Of a DNA stretch of 49,818 nt, positions 35,589 to 43,394 are shown piece after piece. The DNA comes from an uncultured Actinomycetes bacterium (lineage in GTDB: Bacteria > Actinomycetota > Acidimicrobiia > Acidimicrobiales > SZUA-35), in assembly GCA_902826025.1 (NCBI GenBank), contig CADEDH010000013.1, positions 60,739 through 110,556 of the forward strand, written 5' to 3'. Below the pieces are notes generated by a model. It made no database searches. It had not been told where the DNA came from and saw only the letters and a list, made by a program, of their open reading frames with translations. The translations under genes and the position numbers were made by a program. Each line of letters starts with the position of its first letter. The first letter of the stretch is position 1.

Positions 35589-36302
35589 ATGACCGAGACC
35601 GCGCTCCTCGACCGGGCCCACGCCACGATCATGACCCAGGTGGTGACGACCGGCCGGGCACCCCATCACACGGAGCTGGCCGCCACCCTCGGCATCGGGA
35701 TCGACGAGGCCCGAGCGGCGATCGACGCCCTGTGGGCCGCCGGCATCCCCGGTTGGGTCCATCCCGGCACCGACCTCATCGCCTCGTTCCCCCCGTTCAA
35801 CCTCCAGCCCACCCAGTACCGCATCACGATCGACGGGAAGCCGGGCTGGTACGGCCAATGAGGCTTCGAGTCGCTGGCCGTGCGCTGGCTCTGCCCCGGA
35901 TCGACGATACGGATGGAGGCCCCCTGCCTCGACTGCGGTGAACCCCTCGTAGTCGAGATGCGGGACGAGGCGATCCTCGCCGTCGAGCCCGACACCATGG
36001 TGGGCTACACCCGCTCGCCGGTGGGAGGTGATGCGGCCTCACGGCCGTTCCGGTGAGCGGGCATGAACCTCTTCCGGTCGGAAGAGCACGCCCGCCGGTG
36101 GTCGGAGTTCAACCCCGACACGGCCGACACCATCCTGCCTGTGGCGGGCTGGGCCGACATCTTCGCCACCCCCATGTTCCGCAACCGCCCCCGGGCCGAT
36201 TTCGTGTCATGGCTGGCCTCGGAGGAGGGGGTCGCCGGCCGCCAGCAGCTGATGGCGATGCTGCCCCCCGGTGCCCGGCCGCCGGCCCCACCCGCGGCCT
36301 AG
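35589..36302 (+). CDS. MerB-family (organomercurial lyase-like) protein with two in-frame TGA codons, putative double selenoprotein
   Basis: Read through two TGA codons (35859-35861 and 36054-36056, both in frame) this is one 237-residue protein; MerB is about 212. The N-terminal winged helix (GRAPHHTELAATLGIGIDEAR) and PTQYRITIDGKPGWYGQ lead to U91, in the place of catalytic Cys96 of plasmid MerB (YAWCALD). Sixty-four residues later, close to the 62 between Cys96 and Cys159, comes U156 just before AGMNLFRSEEHARRW, matching the FCCHVHFFAS region of MerB. PCLDCGEP and ILAVEPDTMVGY lie between. MerB Asp99 is Glu here. GGAGGT lies 6 bp before ATG. TGA is an ordinary stop elsewhere in the window. 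Alternatives are a double nonsense pseudogene or two short genes. No merA, merR or sel genes are nearby. Confidence 0.72.
35862..35895 (+). promoter_or_regulatory. Candidate SECIS element for the first UGA
   Basis: Right after the first TGA, GGC (35862-35864) can pair with GCC (35893-35895), and GAGTC-GC (35868-35874) pairs with GC-T-GGCTC (35884-35891) with one bulge. The apical loop TGGCCGTGC begins at 35875, 14 nt after the UGA, with G as its second base. It is weaker than the second candidate; an imperfect helix CCG..CGG around 35896-35912 is an alternative. Confidence 0.4.
36057..36095 (+). promoter_or_regulatory. Candidate SECIS element for the second UGA
   Basis: Immediately after the second TGA: outer helix GCGGGC (36057-36062) with GCCCGC (36090-36095), internal loop ATGAAC/CAC, then a perfect 7-bp helix CTCTTCC (36069-36075) with GGAAGAG (36080-36086) closed by tetraloop GGTC. 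The loop starts 20 nt after the UGA. The position, two-part stem and a GGU apical loop match the E. coli fdhF/fdnG SECIS recognised by SelB. Confidence 0.7.
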
Positions 36303-37534
36303 GACAGCGACCGGGTGGCGGCCAGGAACCCGACACCGGCCACCACGCCGGCCAGGGCCAGGGCCAGGCCCACCGAGGTGGCCGAGGCCACGGCGGCCAC
36401 CGACGCCGGGGCCAGGATCGATGCGGTTCGAATGCCAGCGGTGAGCACACCCAGCCCGGCGGCCGAACCCTTCCCGGCCCGGGCGGCGAGGTCGTAGAGG
36501 CGGGGGGTGAGGGTGGCGATGCCCAACCCGGCAGCGGCGAAGGCGATCACGGTCACCACCTGCACCCCGATGAAGCCGGCCGCCATAAGGGCCGCCATGG
36601 CCAACACGGCCGAGCCCTGCATCAGACGATCGGAGCCCCACCGCTGGGCCAGATGATCACCGGCGAAGCGGCCCACCGTCATCCCGCCCACCACGGCCAC
36701 GTAGGCCACACCGGCGGTGGCGGCCGAGCCGTTCAGGTCGTCGGTGATACGGAAGGCGGCCCACCCGATGGCCGTCATCTCCACCAGCACCGCGGTCATA
36801 CCGGCGGCGAACAGGCTGGCCTGTAGGGGCGACACTCCCATCCGGCGATGACCGGCCCGGGTCGCGCCTGCGGTATCGGCGACATCGTCGGCGGCATCGG
36901 CATGGGTTTCGTCCACGGCGAGCACCTGGGTGGCCACCAGCGACGACAGCACGGCCAGTACCACCGCCGTGACCCCCAGATGAAGGGCCAGCGAGGTGTG
37001 GGCCAGGCGGGCCGACACCAGGCCGCCGATCACCGAACCGGCGCTCCACAGGCCGTGGAGGCGGTTCATGATCGGGTGGTGGCGCCGGGCGCTGAGCCAG
37101 GAGCCCTGCATGTTCATGGCCACGTCGACGAACACGTCGACCAGGAACAGCCCGATCAGCCCGATCAGGGCGGTGGCCCAGCTCCCGGCCTGACCCACCA
37201 GGGCCAGCCCGGCCGCCAGGATGAGCCCGCCGGCGAACAGCACGAGCCGGGTGCCGAACCGGGCGATGATCGGACGGACCAGGGCGCTCGACACGAGGCC
37301 GATGGCGCTGGCCACGGTGAGCAGGGCCCCGATGGCGCCGGTGGAGACCCCGAGCTTGTCGCGCAGCTCGGGCAGGCGGGGCAGGAAGGAGGCGAAGAAG
37401 GCGCCGTTGACGGCGAACTGCACGGCGATGGCGGCCGTGGCCCGTCGGTCCCGAGCCGTCCACCGGGCCCCCAGAGCAGGGGTGGCGGTGGAGGGCATCA
37501 CTCCTTCGGGCGGGATCGGGTCAGGAGCGGACAT
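36299..37534 (-). CDS. MFS transporter
   Basis: 411 residues, about 12 membrane helices. MFS features include FAVNGAFFASFLPRLPELRDKLG (helix 1), RPIIARFGTRLVLFAGG (loop 2-3 motif), and LHGLWSAGSVIGGLVSARL. It resembles the YbjJ/YfkF-type group of exporters of unknown substrate. Its TAG overlaps the stop of the convergent MerB-like gene. A link to that gene is not shown. Confidence 0.9.
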   Translation of the reverse strand: MSAPDPIPPEGVMPSTATPALGARWTARDRRATAAIAVQFAVNGAFFASFLPRLPELRDKLGVSTGAIGALLTVASAIGLVSSALVRPIIARFGTRLVLFAGGLILAAGLALVGQAGSWATALIGLIGLFLVDVFVDVAMNMQGSWLSARRHHPIMNRLHGLWSAGSVIGGLVSARLAHTSLALHLGVTAVVLAVLSSLVATQVLAVDETHADAADDVADTAGATRAGHRRMGVSPLQASLFAAGMTAVLVEMTAIGWAAFRITDDLNGSAATAGVAYVAVVGGMTVGRFAGDHLAQRWGSDRLMQGSAVLAMAALMAAGFIGVQVVTVIAFAAAGLGIATLTPRLYDLAARAGKGSAAGLGVLTAGIRTASILAPASVAAVASATSVGLALALAGVVAGVGFLAATRSLS

Positions 37535-37585
37535 CGGGCATCCCGGGCAGGGTAGCGGCAGCCTGAGGCCCGGCTGATCGTGGTG

Positions 37586-38020
37586 TCAGAACCGGTCGAG
37601 CAGGTGCCGGGAGGGCTCGTAGTCGATCTTCCAGTCGGTGTAGACGCCGAGGATGCCGCACACCACGCAGCGGCCAGCCACCGTCACCCACTGGATCTCG
37701 CCGCTCTCCCTCAGCGAGTAGCCCACCCCGATTTCGAACGTCTCGTAGCCGCAGGGACAGGCCCCGGTCTCGATGTTCACCTGGTCCCAGTAGTCCTCGG
37801 AGTCGGCGATCAGGTACTCGTTGAGGCAGCCGACGCAGATCCGCTGGGCGCAGCCCTCGGCCTGGGCGATGTCGAGCCCGAATACATGGCCACCGCAGTC
37901 ACCGCACACACACCGGCGTATGTCGCCGGCCGGGTAGCCGAGCGAGGTGTGGATCCGGATGTACTCGGCCAGGTCCTCGAACGAGCTGCCTGTCCACCAG
38001 GTGCCAGCCTTGTCGATCAC
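37586..38020 (-). CDS. Zinc-ribbon-rich protein of unknown function
   Basis: 144 residues from GTG. Four Cys-pair knuckles are visible: CVCGDCGG, CAQRICVGC, CPCGYE and CVVCGILG, suggesting two zinc ribbons. The acidic linker IADSEDYWDQVNIETG and soluble composition point to a cytosolic protein. No catalytic motif is recognised; an RNA/DNA- or protein-binding role is plausible. Confidence 0.7.
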   Translation of the reverse strand: MIDKAGTWWTGSSFEDLAEYIRIHTSLGYPAGDIRRCVCGDCGGHVFGLDIAQAEGCAQRICVGCLNEYLIADSEDYWDQVNIETGACPCGYETFEIGVGYSLRESGEIQWVTVAGRCVVCGILGVYTDWKIDYEPSRHLLDRF

Positions 38021-38104
38021 AGTCGGCAGTTTGCCTCACCGGTGGCCGCACGCGGTGTCAACCGAACCGGGTAACTCCACCCGGCGGCCGGGGTGCCCGT
38101 TCCT

Positions 38105-38674
38105 CTACCGGAGGGCCTCGACGATGAGGAGCAGGCCGAACACCAGGAAGGCCACGCTGGCCCCGATCCGGATGGCCTTCTCCGGCAGCCGGGCCCCCAG
38201 CACGGCCCCCACGCCGATGGCCAGGGCGTCGGCCGCCACCATGCCCAGGGTGGACCCGGCCCAGGTGCCCACCGGCCCTTCCCGGGTGGCCAAGGTGATC
38301 GTCGCCAGCATGGTCTTGTCGCCCAACTCGGCCAGGAAGAAGGCGACGCTGGCGGCCACGATGGCAGAGCGGGTGGCCCGGTCGGCCCTGGACGCCTCGT
38401 CGTCGTCGAGCTTGTCGCCCCGCAGGGTCCAGGCGGCGAAGCCGAGGAAGGCGATCCCGGCCACCAGGGTGATGGCGGTGGTGGGCAGCCGGGCCCCGAT
38501 CACGGCCCCCACGAGCACCGAGAAGGCGTGGACCACGCCGGTGGCGATGGTGATGCCGATCAGGATCGGCGCCGGCTTGTAGCGGGTGGCGAAGGCCAGG
38601 GCCATCAGCTGGCTCTTGTCGCCCAGCTCGGCCACGAAGATCACTCCGAAGCTGATCAGGAAGGCTTGCAGCAC
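38105..38674 (-). CDS. GDT1/UPF0016 (TMEM165) family cation transporter
   Basis: 189 residues, six membrane helices in two inverted halves, each with the signature E-x-G-D-(K/R)-(S/T): AELGDKSQ and AELGDKTM. The family moves Mn2+ or Ca2+ against H+. GTG 38674 is preceded by GAGGAGC 5 bp away. A yybP-ykoY riboswitch lies about 80 bp upstream, so Mn2+-induced expression and a role in manganese export are likely. Confidence 0.93.
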   Translation of the reverse strand: MLQAFLISFGVIFVAELGDKSQLMALAFATRYKPAPILIGITIATGVVHAFSVLVGAVIGARLPTTAITLVAGIAFLGFAAWTLRGDKLDDDEASRADRATRSAIVAASVAFFLAELGDKTMLATITLATREGPVGTWAGSTLGMVAADALAIGVGAVLGARLPEKAIRIGASVAFLVFGLLLIVEALR

Positions 38675-38756
38675 GTTGTAGCTCCTCACGCCCGGACGAG
38701 GATCAGGCTGCGGAGCCTCGACCTCGGCCGGGCGTCCATGAACGATCAGGACACCG

Positions 38757-38853
38757 GCCGAAGGTCTTGCCCACCCGCCGCAGCGGGCCCGGGGACCGGG
38801 GCTCATCACCCAGCGTGTCGATCACCCGGCGTTGGAGCTACTCCCCTTCGCCG
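38757..38853 (-). promoter_or_regulatory. yybP-ykoY (manganese) riboswitch upstream of the GDT1 transporter
   Basis: On the minus strand the element opens with GGCGAAGGGGAGTAGC and closes with GGCAAGACCTTCGG. CGAAGG pairs with CCTTCG to form P1; GGGGAGUAGC and CAAGACC are the conserved Mn2+-pocket strands. An internal GGGTGATGAGCCC stretch and a GC-rich hairpin lie between. The class usually turns on Mn2+ exporters such as MntP and UPF0016, matching the gene downstream. Confidence 0.88.
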
Positions 38854-38912
38854 TATCCGACGTTACCAGCCCGTCCCGGTACCACCTCGTCGGCCGAAGA
38901 ACCGGCGGCCAA

Positions 38913-38918
38913 TACAGT
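38913..38918 (+). promoter_or_regulatory. Probable -10 of azlCD, leaderless transcript
   Basis: TACAGT lies 8 bp before the azlC GTG, so transcription would begin at or next to the start codon. A -35 is not obvious. Confidence 0.45.
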
Positions 38919-38926
38919 GGCCCCCC

Positions 38927-39673
38927 GTGCAACGGCCCGCTGCCCCCGAACCCGTTCCGGCCCGACGGGATCCGGCCCGGGCCGCGGTGTGGCGCCAGGC
39001 GTTGTCGATCGGTGTGGCGACAGGGACTTACGGCGTCTCGTTCGGGGCGCTGTCGGTGGCGGCCGGCCTCACCCTGGCCCAGACCTGCGTGCTCAGCCTC
39101 CTCATGTTCAGCGGAGGGTCGCAGTTCGCCTTCGCCGGGGTGGTCGGGGCCGGGGGCGGCGGGGCGGCGGCCACCGCCACCGCAGCATTGCTGGGGGTCC
39201 GCAACGGGTTCTACGGCCTCCAAATGTCGCCCCATCTCGGTAGGCAAGGGTGGCGGCGGCCCGTTGCGGCGCACCTGACGATCGACGAGTCGACGGCGGT
39301 GGGCACGGTCCAGCTGGCCCAGCACCCGGGGCGGGACGATCTGGTGCGGCTCGGATTCTGGGCCACCGGCGGGGCCGTGTTCGCGTTCTGGAACCTGGCC
39401 ACCCTGGGCGGCGGGATGCTGGGCAACGCGTTGGGCGACCCCCGCCGGTTCGGCCTCGACGCCGCGGCGGCCGCCGCCTATCTGGCCCTGCTGTGGCCCC
39501 GGCTGCGGGCGGCCCGCCCGATGACGGTGGCGGCGGCCGCCGCCCTCGTCGCCCTCGGGGTCACGCCGGTGGTGCCAGCCGGCGTGCCGGTGCTGGCCGC
39601 CGCCGTGACGGCCGTGGTCCTGGGCTGGCGCGACGACGCGCCGGCGACGGCCGAGCCCGTTGGAACCGACTGA
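38927..39673 (+). CDS. azlC: AzlC family branched-chain amino acid exporter, large subunit
   Basis: 248 residues. Five to six membrane helices. TGTYGVSFGALSVAAGLTLAQ, LSLLMFSGGSQFAFAGVVGAGG and ALLGVRNGFYGLQMSP are AzlC signatures, as short motifs. With AzlD it exports branched-chain amino acids in characterised cases. GTG 38927 is used: longer upstream frames are antisense to the riboswitch and transporter. It overlaps azlD by one base (TGATG). Confidence 0.9.
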   Translation: MQRPAAPEPVPARRDPARAAVWRQALSIGVATGTYGVSFGALSVAAGLTLAQTCVLSLLMFSGGSQFAFAGVVGAGGGGAAATATAALLGVRNGFYGLQMSPHLGRQGWRRPVAAHLTIDESTAVGTVQLAQHPGRDDLVRLGFWATGGAVFAFWNLATLGGGMLGNALGDPRRFGLDAAAAAAYLALLWPRLRAARPMTVAAAAALVALGVTPVVPAGVPVLAAAVTAVVLGWRDDAPATAEPVGTD

Positions 39674-39981
39674 TGTCGGGCTGGGTGGCGGTGCTGGCGG
39701 CCTGCGCCGCCTGTTTCGGCATCAAGCTGCTCGGCTTCCTGGCCCGGCCCCACTGGTTGGAGGGCGAGCGGGTGAGGCGGGTGTCGGGCCTGGTGACCAT
39801 CGCCCTGCTGTCGGCCCTGCTGGCCGTGCAGGCCGTGGCCGACGGCAAGCAGCTCACGCTCGACGCCCGGGCGCCGGCCGTAGCCGTAGCCGGGGTGCTG
39901 CTGTGGCGCCGGGCCCCGTTCGTGGTGGTGATCGTGGCGGCGTCGGCCGTGGCTGCCGGCCTCCGCCTGGCCGCGGCCTGA
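39673..39981 (+). CDS. azlD: AzlD family branched-chain amino acid exporter, small subunit
   Basis: 102 residues, about three to four membrane helices, with AACAACFGIKLLGFL at the start and RAPFVVVIVAASAVAAGLRL at the end. Partner of AzlC; the ATG shares the TGATG stop-start overlap, so the two are translationally coupled. Confidence 0.88.
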   Translation: MSGWVAVLAACAACFGIKLLGFLARPHWLEGERVRRVSGLVTIALLSALLAVQAVADGKQLTLDARAPAVAVAGVLLWRRAPFVVVIVAASAVAAGLRLAAA

Positions 39982-40078
39982 ACCACCGGCGATGGGCGGC
40001 ACCCCGCTCCCCTTGCGCTGGCTCGGCTCAGCGCGGGAGGGTGGCCGGCATCACACCCGAGCGCAGCGGAGAACTCCC

Positions 40079-41305
40079 ATGACCGGCGGCTGCCCCGTCC
40101 ACTTCGATCCCCTCGATCCCGGCTTCCTGGCCGATCCCCGCCCGATGTGGGCCCAGCTCCGGGACGAGGCGCCGGTCCGCTACGACCCGGATCTCGACAT
40201 GTGGGTGGTGGCCCGCCACGCCGACATCGAGGCCGTGTTCCGCGACCCGGCCACCTTCTCGGCGGCCAACGCCCAGGACCCGGCGTTTCCCCTCCACCCC
40301 GAGGCCCAGGCGGTGTTCGCCCAGGGGTGGGTGCCCCTGAAGACCCTGTCGAACGCCGATGGCGAGTACCACAGCCGCAACCGGCGCTACAGCCTGGTGG
40401 GGTTCAGCCCACGGCGGTTGCGGGCTCTCGAACCGGTGATCCGCCGAACCACCATCGGCCTGATCGACGACCTGGAGGCGGCCGGGCCGGGCGCCGATGT
40501 CGTGCGGGGCCTCGCCTTCCCGTTGCCGGCCACGATCATCTTCACCCTGCTGGGCTTCCCTCCGGAAGACACCGACCAGCTCAAGGCGTGGGCCAACGAT
40601 CGCCTGTCGTTCAGCTGGGGCCGGCCGTCGCCGGAGGAGCAGGCCAGGACGGCGGCCGACATGGTGGCCTACCGGGCCTACTGCGACGCCCACGTGGCCC
40701 GCCGCCTGGCCGAGCCGGCCGACGACTTCACCACCGACCTGCTCCAGTTCCACCGCGACGATCCCGAGCAGCTCACGCTGGCCGAGGCGGCCCACATCGT
40801 CTTCGGATTCAGCTTCGCCGGCCACGAGACGACGACCAATCTGCTGGCCAACGCCCTGCTCCGCTGCCTCGACGAGCCCGGCGTGTGGGACCGCCTGGTG
40901 GCCGACTCCGGGGCGATCCCGGGAGCGGTGGAGGAGGTGCTGCGCTTCGACTCCTCAGTGATCGCCTGGCGTCGGATCACCACCACCGACACCACGATCG
41001 GCGGCACGGCGGTGCCGGCCGGGGCCAAGCTGCTGTTGCTGATCGGAGCGGCCAACCACGACCCTGCGGTGTTCGACGAGCCGGAGCGGTTCGACATCGC
41101 CCGGGCCGACAGCCGCTACCTGTCGTTCGGCTGGGGCAAGCACTACTGCCTGGGGGCGCCGCTGGCCAAGCTCGAGCTGGAGGTGGCGTTGCAGGAGTTG
41201 ACCCGCCGCTTCCCCGGTCTGCGGCGGGCCGATCCCGACTCACCGCTCAGCTACCATCCCAACCTGTCGTTCCGGGGGCCCCGGAAGCTCACGGTCAGCT
41301 GGTGA
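40079..41305 (+). CDS. Cytochrome P450
   Basis: 408 residues. The I-helix AGHETTTN holds the acid-alcohol pair for O2 activation; the K-helix ExxR is EVLR; the heme-binding loop is FGWGKHYCLG with the Cys ligand. A bacterial soluble class I P450, needing ferredoxin and reductase encoded elsewhere. Substrate unknown. The start ATG has GGAGA 6 bp upstream. It ends with an 11-bp overlap with the convergent glycosyltransferase. Confidence 0.96.
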   Translation: MTGGCPVHFDPLDPGFLADPRPMWAQLRDEAPVRYDPDLDMWVVARHADIEAVFRDPATFSAANAQDPAFPLHPEAQAVFAQGWVPLKTLSNADGEYHSRNRRYSLVGFSPRRLRALEPVIRRTTIGLIDDLEAAGPGADVVRGLAFPLPATIIFTLLGFPPEDTDQLKAWANDRLSFSWGRPSPEEQARTAADMVAYRAYCDAHVARRLAEPADDFTTDLLQFHRDDPEQLTLAEAAHIVFGFSFAGHETTTNLLANALLRCLDEPGVWDRLVADSGAIPGAVEEVLRFDSSVIAWRRITTTDTTIGGTAVPAGAKLLLLIGAANHDPAVFDEPERFDIARADSRYLSFGWGKHYCLGAPLAKLELEVALQELTRRFPGLRRADPDSPLSYHPNLSFRGPRKLTVSW

Positions 41306-42122
41306 GATGGCCGACGTGCCGGTGCCGGTAGGCCCGGTGCGCCTGGTGCAGGAAGGATCGGGCGTAGGCAACGGCCAGTGAGGGACGACCCACCCGCCAT
41401 GCCGGATCGGCAGCCATGCGACGGAACATCGTCCGATCCTGGTTCCCGTAGCTCCGGTACGTCGTGGCCGTGAGCGAACGAGGATGCAGGCGGAACGAGG
41501 CCACCGTCCGTCGGTCGCCGTAGAAGTCGCCGTGGCCCAGGAGGCGAAACCACATGTCGAGATCGGTGGGCCCGGGAAGTAGCCCCGAGAACGGCCCGGC
41601 CCGATCCTTGGCCTCGCGCCGGAACAGGACGCAGGCGGGCTCTCCGATCGGGTTGTAGCCGGAGCGGAAGACCCGGCGGATGACGGTGGGGCCGTCCCTC
41701 CGGCCGATCAGGTAGGAAGGGATGCCCCGGCCCGGGCTGAGCACCGCCCCGTCGATGCCGATGATGTCCCGGCGCCCGGAGGTCAACGCCAGCCGGGGGT
41801 CGTTGTCGAGAATCTCGAGTTGGGCCCGGAGGCAGTCCGGAGCGATGAGGTCGTCGGCGCAGAGCAGCTTGACGAACTCCGCTTTGGTCTCGGCCACGGC
41901 CCGCTCGAAGTTCGATGCCATACCGATCGTGGTACCGCTGACGACGACGCGGATTCGCTCGTCGTCGAAACCCCGCGCCACGTCGAGCGTCTCGTCGTCG
42001 GAGTGGTCGTCAACGATCACCAGCTCCCAGTCGTCGTGGGTCTGAGCCACCACGCTGGCGATCGTGGCCCCCAGCGTCTCAGCAGCGCGAAAGGCAGGTA
42101 TGCACACTGAGACCAGTGCCAT
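41295..42122 (-). CDS. Family 2 glycosyltransferase
   Basis: 275 residues. GT-A fold: VCIPAFRAAETLGATIASV, LVIVDDHSDDETL (nucleotide-sugar Asp) and KLLCADDLIAPDCL (DxD-like metal site ADD), then LTSGRRDIIG and LFRREAKDRAG. No membrane helix. Sugar specificity unknown. It follows the FkbM methyltransferase by 18 bp, so the pair may modify one glycan. Confidence 0.93.
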   Translation of the reverse strand: MALVSVCIPAFRAAETLGATIASVVAQTHDDWELVIVDDHSDDETLDVARGFDDERIRVVVSGTTIGMASNFERAVAETKAEFVKLLCADDLIAPDCLRAQLEILDNDPRLALTSGRRDIIGIDGAVLSPGRGIPSYLIGRRDGPTVIRRVFRSGYNPIGEPACVLFRREAKDRAGPFSGLLPGPTDLDMWFRLLGHGDFYGDRRTVASFRLHPRSLTATTYRSYGNQDRTMFRRMAADPAWRVGRPSLAVAYARSFLHQAHRAYRHRHVGHLTS

Positions 42123-42140
42123 GGGAGGTCTCGGTGATGC

Positions 42141-42956
42141 TCAGCGTGACGAGTCGCTGGCGGGTCGTCGGCCGATGACCGACGCCCAGTGCTTGGTGTT
42201 CCTCTCGACGGTGAAGCCGAGCGCCTCCAGATCGGCGGTGATCGACTCCACCGTGTGCGGGGGGTGGATCTCGACGCTGATGCAGCGGATCTTCGAGGCC
42301 CACTCTGTGTTGTGGGAGAAGATCTCGTGTTCGGCGCCTTCGATGTCGACCTTCAGGTAGTCGACCACGGTCTCGTCGGCCAGCAGGGTCGACAGCGACA
42401 TGCCGGTCACCACCATCGTGCTCCCGCCGCCGGGCTCGTCGACCACGTGGGCCCCGAACTCCTCACCCTCGTCCACCGAGAAACTGAGGTCGCCGTCGCT
42501 CGACCATGCGGCCCCGGTGATCACCTGGCAGCGATCTCCCCAGGGCGCCAGGTTCTGTCGGGCTGCGTCGGCCGTGGCCGGATCGGGCTCGAGCCCGGTG
42601 ACCCGGGCCTGAGGGTACATGGTGGCGTAGTGGGCGACGGTCAGCCCGATGTTGGTACCGAGGTCCCACACCACCCCGGGGGCGGGTAGGTCAGCGGGAG
42701 GCAGGTGGAACAGGCCGACGAACACGTCCAGGACCACGCGGGCGTCCGACGACCGGGGCCGGACGGTGATGGGACGGCCACCGAGCGGACGCAGATGGAC
42801 GGTCTGGGGCGTACGGAAGCGGGACTTGCCCTTGCGCAACGCCATCTCGGCGATGACCACCAGCTCCTTGGGCGGAGCCAACGTGAGGAGGGCCTTCCAC
42901 AGAGACGGTCGGAAGTACTTCCCCCGGATCCCTTCCTGTCGCATCGTCTCAGCCAT
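42141..42956 (-). CDS. FkbM family methyltransferase
   Basis: About 271 residues. SAM-binding motif I is VVWDLGTNIGLTVAHYA, followed by VTGLEPDPATADAARQNL, and VDYLKVDIEGAEHEIF is the FkbM signature (Asp-Ile-Glu-Gly). ATG 42956 was chosen over an upstream in-frame extension with no similarity. O-methylates a sugar or small molecule, here probably a product of the GT2 pathway. Confidence 0.9.
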   Translation of the reverse strand: MAETMRQEGIRGKYFRPSLWKALLTLAPPKELVVIAEMALRKGKSRFRTPQTVHLRPLGGRPITVRPRSSDARVVLDVFVGLFHLPPADLPAPGVVWDLGTNIGLTVAHYATMYPQARVTGLEPDPATADAARQNLAPWGDRCQVITGAAWSSDGDLSFSVDEGEEFGAHVVDEPGGGSTMVVTGMSLSTLLADETVVDYLKVDIEGAEHEIFSHNTEWASKIRCISVEIHPPHTVESITADLEALGFTVERNTKHWASVIGRRPASDSSR

Positions 42957-43168
42957 GTCGCCCGGTTCCCTTTGATGTCGAATGTGGTGCAACCGAACAC
43001 CGGAGGGTACAGCATCCGAGCGGAAAGCCGATATCGAGCCCACCGTGGTCCGGCCGGCCGGCCGGTTCGAGGACGATCGCCGGTGACCATCCGCTCGGAC
43101 CAGCTGGTTCTCAGCCTCGAACCGACAGACGTCCCATACTGCCGGTACGTGTCTGCCCTGATCAGACG

Positions 43169-43218
43169 TGGAGCCCGAATGGGGGGTCGAACCCCAGACC
43201 TACGCATTACGAATGTGA
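43169..43218 (-). other. 3' fragment of tRNA-Thr (CGU), candidate att site
   Basis: On the minus strand: anticodon loop TTCGTAA (CGT at 34-36) and stem strand TGCGT, variable loop AGGTC, T-arm TGGGG-TTCGACC-CCCCA, acceptor strand TTCGGGC, discriminator T and encoded CCA. No D-arm or 5' acceptor strand precedes it, and the 5' half of the anticodon stem (TCACA) no longer pairs. The break at the anticodon stem is typical of integration into a tRNA 3' end. Confidence 0.75.
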
Positions 43219-43372
43219 TTTGAGGGGTACAGCTGAGCCGAACCTGCTGCGTTTGTCCTGATGGCAGCCGATGGCGGCGTCCAACCCGTCTACTCGTTTC
43301 CAGCTGGTGCCTGGAAGTTTCTTGGGCCGATTCTTGGGCCGGCGCCGCAGAGCGAGCGTTGGGATGGTCAGA

Positions 43373-43394
43373 CGAACGTACGTTCGAATATAGT
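43373..43394 (+). promoter_or_regulatory. LexA/SOS-type box overlapping a leaderless promoter
   Basis: CGAACGTACGTTCG (43373-43386) is a perfect palindrome matching the Gram-positive SOS box CGAAC-N4-GTTCG. TATAGT (43389-43394) follows as a -10, and the GTG at 43402 lies 7 bp further, so the message would be leaderless and LexA would block the promoter. Confidence 0.7.

Noticed and set aside
35589..35861. The MerB N-terminal part as a complete 90-residue winged-helix protein
   Set aside because: It stops exactly at the catalytic residue, and the family sequence continues in frame without a shift. It remains the fallback if no Sec machinery exists.
36063..36302. The C-terminal part of the MerB-like protein as a separate small gene starting at ATG 36063
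   Set aside because: It is in the same frame as the upstream part, has no ribosome site, begins inside the SECIS-like hairpin and matches the C-terminal part of MerB; one protein explains it better.
38093..38926. A long N-terminal extension of AzlC
   Set aside because: It is antisense to the GDT1 gene and the riboswitch, and reads as Gly/Pro/His-rich shadow sequence.
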